This document shows, one piece after another, positions 6,483 through 6,589 of a stretch of 6,589 bases of DNA. The notes beneath the pieces are model-generated. The model saw nothing but the letters and a program-made list of their open reading frames with translations, was not told the DNA's origin and searched no databases. The position numbers and the translations under genes are program-made. The stretch's first letter is position 1. The number at the start of each line of letters is the position of its first letter. This DNA is from Lachnospiraceae bacterium (lineage in GTDB: Bacteria > Bacillota > Clostridia > Lachnospirales > Lachnospiraceae), in contig JAAWLS010000141.1 of the NCBI GenBank assembly GCA_022798035.1, positions 1 through 6,589 on the forward strand, written 5' to 3'.

Positions 6483-6589
6483 GCCCTCCGGGCAAGATGC
6501 GAACTTGCACAAGAAGAAAATATTGCTTCACAATTGTGCTCGGCGCGTCAAAGTGTGCAATCCCCTCAAGATTGAGGGGTAGGGGAGTT
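6483..6589. repeat. Palindrome-rich tract of unknown nature at the window end
   Basis: No supported gene. It contains a chain of inverted repeats: GCCC-TCC-GGGC (6483-6493); TTGCACA (6505-6511) / TGTGCAA (6554-6560), enclosing GAAG (6513-6516) / CTTC (6526-6529) and the self-complementary CACAATTGTG (6529-6538); and CCCCTCAA (6562-6569) / TTGAGGGG (6572-6579). The GC content is locally higher than in the AT-rich leader before it. It may be part of the same repeat unit as 6437-6482, continuing past the window. Confidence 0.45.

Noticed and set aside
6437..6589. CRISPR array or tRNA/rRNA gene in the palindromic tract
   Set aside because: There are no regularly spaced direct repeats, no cloverleaf or T-loop signature, and no rRNA-like sequence.

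Overview
The window looks like chromosomal DNA from an anaerobic Firmicute of the class Clostridia, probably Lachnospiraceae-like. The evidence is the gene order rel, metallo-beta-lactamase-fold hydrolase, hemZ, together with strong Shine-Dalgarno sites, sigma-A type promoters, T-tailed hairpin terminators and moderate GC content. All four recognisable genes are on the + strand. The genus cannot be fixed from the sequence alone.

Bases 1-1464 are the 3' two thirds of a bifunctional-type (p)ppGpp synthetase/hydrolase gene (rel). It is cut by the window edge and ends in a hairpin terminator whose loop contains the stop codon. After an AT-rich leader comes a two-gene unit: an MBL-fold hydrolase (1632-2252) and, 11 nt later, hemZ (2264-3811), a radical-SAM coproporphyrinogen III dehydrogenase-family protein. 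A consensus promoter starts 12 nt after hemZ and drives a methyl-accepting chemotaxis protein (3930-5903) with a Cache-type sensor, HAMP and signalling domains.

Bases 5904-6589 hold no convincing gene but are rich in RNA signals. A near-consensus promoter (5987-6014) leads into a cobalamin riboswitch (6042-6208). It has a clear B12 box, closing stem P1, and a downstream hairpin (P13) whose loop complements the L5 region. About 125 nt later there is a strong intrinsic terminator (6333-6368), then a second one (6414-6440). The second merges into a 19-bp-arm perfect inverted repeat (6437-6482) and further palindromes up to the window end. The gene the riboswitch controls is not in the window.

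Functionally, rel (stringent response), the hydrolase and HemZ form a conserved housekeeping neighbourhood. The chemoreceptor and the riboswitch appear to be independent transcription units. I found no evidence of an undescribed multi-gene system. The least explained part is the riboswitch with no visible target, followed by a palindrome-rich tract that may be a repeated or mobile element.
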